A stretch of 64,000 nucleotides of DNA, taken from assembly GCA_900548875.1 (NCBI GenBank), contig URMA01000004.1, positions 1 through 64,000 of the forward strand, given 5' to 3'. The notes under the pieces are model-generated. The model was not told the DNA's origin. It made no database searches and saw nothing but the letters and a program-made list of their open reading frames with translations. Below, piece after piece: positions 63,187 through 64,000 of this stretch. This DNA is from an uncultured Porphyromonadaceae bacterium (GTDB lineage Bacteria > Bacteroidota > Bacteroidia > Bacteroidales > Muribaculaceae). Every line of letters begins with the position of its first letter. The stretch's first letter is position 1. A program made the translations under genes and the position numbers.

Positions 63187-63328
63187 AAACAACTGAAAGT
63201 TTGGCTTTTCTCCCCTCACCTTTCGCTATATTATGACAGAAGAACAAAAGAACAGATCTTAAAATTGATAGGCGGGAAAAATTTTGTTCTTCTGTTCTTC
63301 TGTCTATATTAACCTTTCACTATCTTTA
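63184..63328. repeat. Family 2 repeat inserted in family 1-like sequence
   Basis: A 70-base family 2 copy (63235-63304; GACAGAAGAACA to TGTTCTTCTGTC) splits two pieces that look like family 1 right ends: CACCTTTCGCTATATTAT to its left and CTTTCACTATCTTTA to its right. The right piece gives TATCTTTA (63321-63328) before the esterase gene. Confidence 0.65.
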
Positions 63329-63342
63329 CCAAAAAAATCAGA

Positions 63343-64000
63343 ATGAACACACTTAAAACCATTTTTACAGCGGCATTGCTTGCCTTTTGTGCAAGTCCTT
63401 CGACTTTTGCAGAACAGTTTGTACCGGCCAACGACAATCATATCACCTACACCGGACGCATAGATTTCAGCAACCCACTCGCCCCACGCTTTACGTATCC
63501 GGGAGTCAGTGCTGCCCTCAATTTTGAAGGCACGACATTGAAAATGAAGGCAAAACCGGGCAGCGGTTACTTCATGGTGGAAATCGACGACCGCCATCCG
63601 TTTAAAATCAATTTCACGGAAACCGACACGGTAATGACACTGGCAAACTCGCTGGGCAAGGGTAAACACTCGGCACGCATCTCGTACGCCGTGGAGGGCT
63701 ACAGCTTCAACCCTGAATTCCGCGGATTCTATATTGACGACAACGCACGTCTGCTCGATGCTCCCAAACGCCCGGAACGGCGCATTGAATTCATCGGCAA
63801 TTCCATCACCTGCGGCTATGGCATCGAAGGAGAAAACGGCAAGGAAGACTTTTCTTTCCGCACTGAAAACCATTTCTATTCCTATGCAACACTGACTGCA
63901 CGCGCGCTGAATGCGGAACACGTTGTAGTGGCACGCTCGGGCTACGGCATTTATCGCAACTATGGTGGTCCGAAAGAAGGAAATCCCAATTGCATCCCGG
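63343..64000 (+). CDS. CE2-type carbohydrate esterase (partial)
   Basis: 219 codons are visible; the gene runs off the window. A signal peptide (1-23, ending STFA) is followed by a beta-sandwich domain (about 25-140, with YTGRIDFSNPLAPRFTYPG) and the start of an SGNH-hydrolase domain with FIGNSITCGYGIEG, whose serine is the nucleophile. ARSGYGIYRNYGGP is typical of carbohydrate esterase family 2, which removes acetyl groups from xylan or related glycans. It is probably periplasmic. The ATG follows a TATCTTTA box by 14 bases. Confidence 0.85.
   Translation, partial: MNTLKTIFTAALLAFCASPSTFAEQFVPANDNHITYTGRIDFSNPLAPRFTYPGVSAALNFEGTTLKMKAKPGSGYFMVEIDDRHPFKINFTETDTVMTLANSLGKGKHSARISYAVEGYSFNPEFRGFYIDDNARLLDAPKRPERRIEFIGNSITCGYGIEGENGKEDFSFRTENHFYSYATLTARALNAEHVVVARSGYGIYRNYGGPKEGNPNCIP

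Overview
The window is chromosomal DNA from a member of the Bacteroidales (phylum Bacteroidota). The reasons are the promoters, of the Bacteroidota form TTTG, 19-21 nt, TAnnTTTG (seen upstream of more than a dozen genes on both strands), the gene content (BspA-like leucine-rich repeat protein with a type IX-like C-terminal domain, DUF6377 and TPR-HTH regulators, a paired TPR/outer-membrane protein operon, GYF_2 proteins) and the relatives of the core genes. I cannot fix the genus. Most of the window is ordinary core genome. It is interrupted by AT-rich accessory genes and by an unusually rich set of non-coding repeats.

Layout. 1-6 kb: a secreted BspA-like protein, a fused ATPase-DUF4435 protein that resembles fused PARIS defence proteins, birA, and an AT-rich DUF1016/PDDEXK nuclease gene carrying internal palindromes. 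5.5-15.9 kb: xpt and a divergent purine permease (purine salvage), a TolC-HlyD-ABC-2-ABC-2 efflux operon, a SulP transporter and a MATE transporter. 16-20 kb: aspS, then a Nif3-like/zinc-ribbon operon. 20.2-24.8 kb: a tyrosine recombinase, a segment bounded by 15-bp inverted repeats that looks like an invertible switch, and an AT-rich four-gene operon (TerB-like zinc ribbon, SPFH, GYF_2, membrane protein). 24.9-30.3 kb: a polyamine-type dehydrogenase, rsmA-mgtE, a flippase-like membrane protein and a small membrane protein. 30.3-32.1 kb has no protein gene but holds three tandem, structurally conserved small RNA genes. 32-43.3 kb: a DUF6377 regulator, a second MATE protein, a methyltransferase-like gene, YfhO, an Lrp/AsnC regulator, lrgAB and a legB-ATP-grasp-neuB nonulosonate operon. 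43.5-55 kb: tRNA-Pro, repeat arrays, a sulfatase, a small barrel protein, a TPR-HTH lipoprotein regulator, ppiD, a SAM-II riboswitch with metK, and a DUF4143 ATPase between ~210-bp direct repeats. 55-64 kb: a membrane-anchored phage capsid-like protein with a small partner, an OMP/TPR operon, an acyltransferase and the start of a CE2-type esterase.

Two non-coding repeat families stand out. Family 1 consists of ~70-80 bp hairpin units that begin near AAGATAG and end in CTATCTTTG. The central palindrome differs in sequence from unit to unit but keeps its pairing, and the right end doubles as a -7 promoter box for nif3, the flippase gene and metK, and in weaker form for the sulfatase, the DUF4143 ATPase and the esterase. 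Family 2 has inverted ends of the type GACAGAAGAACA/TGTTCTTCTGTC around several different interior sequences, each shared by copies far apart. These families, the triplicated small RNA, the candidate invertible promoter and the capsid-like gene are the strongest leads for undescribed biology.
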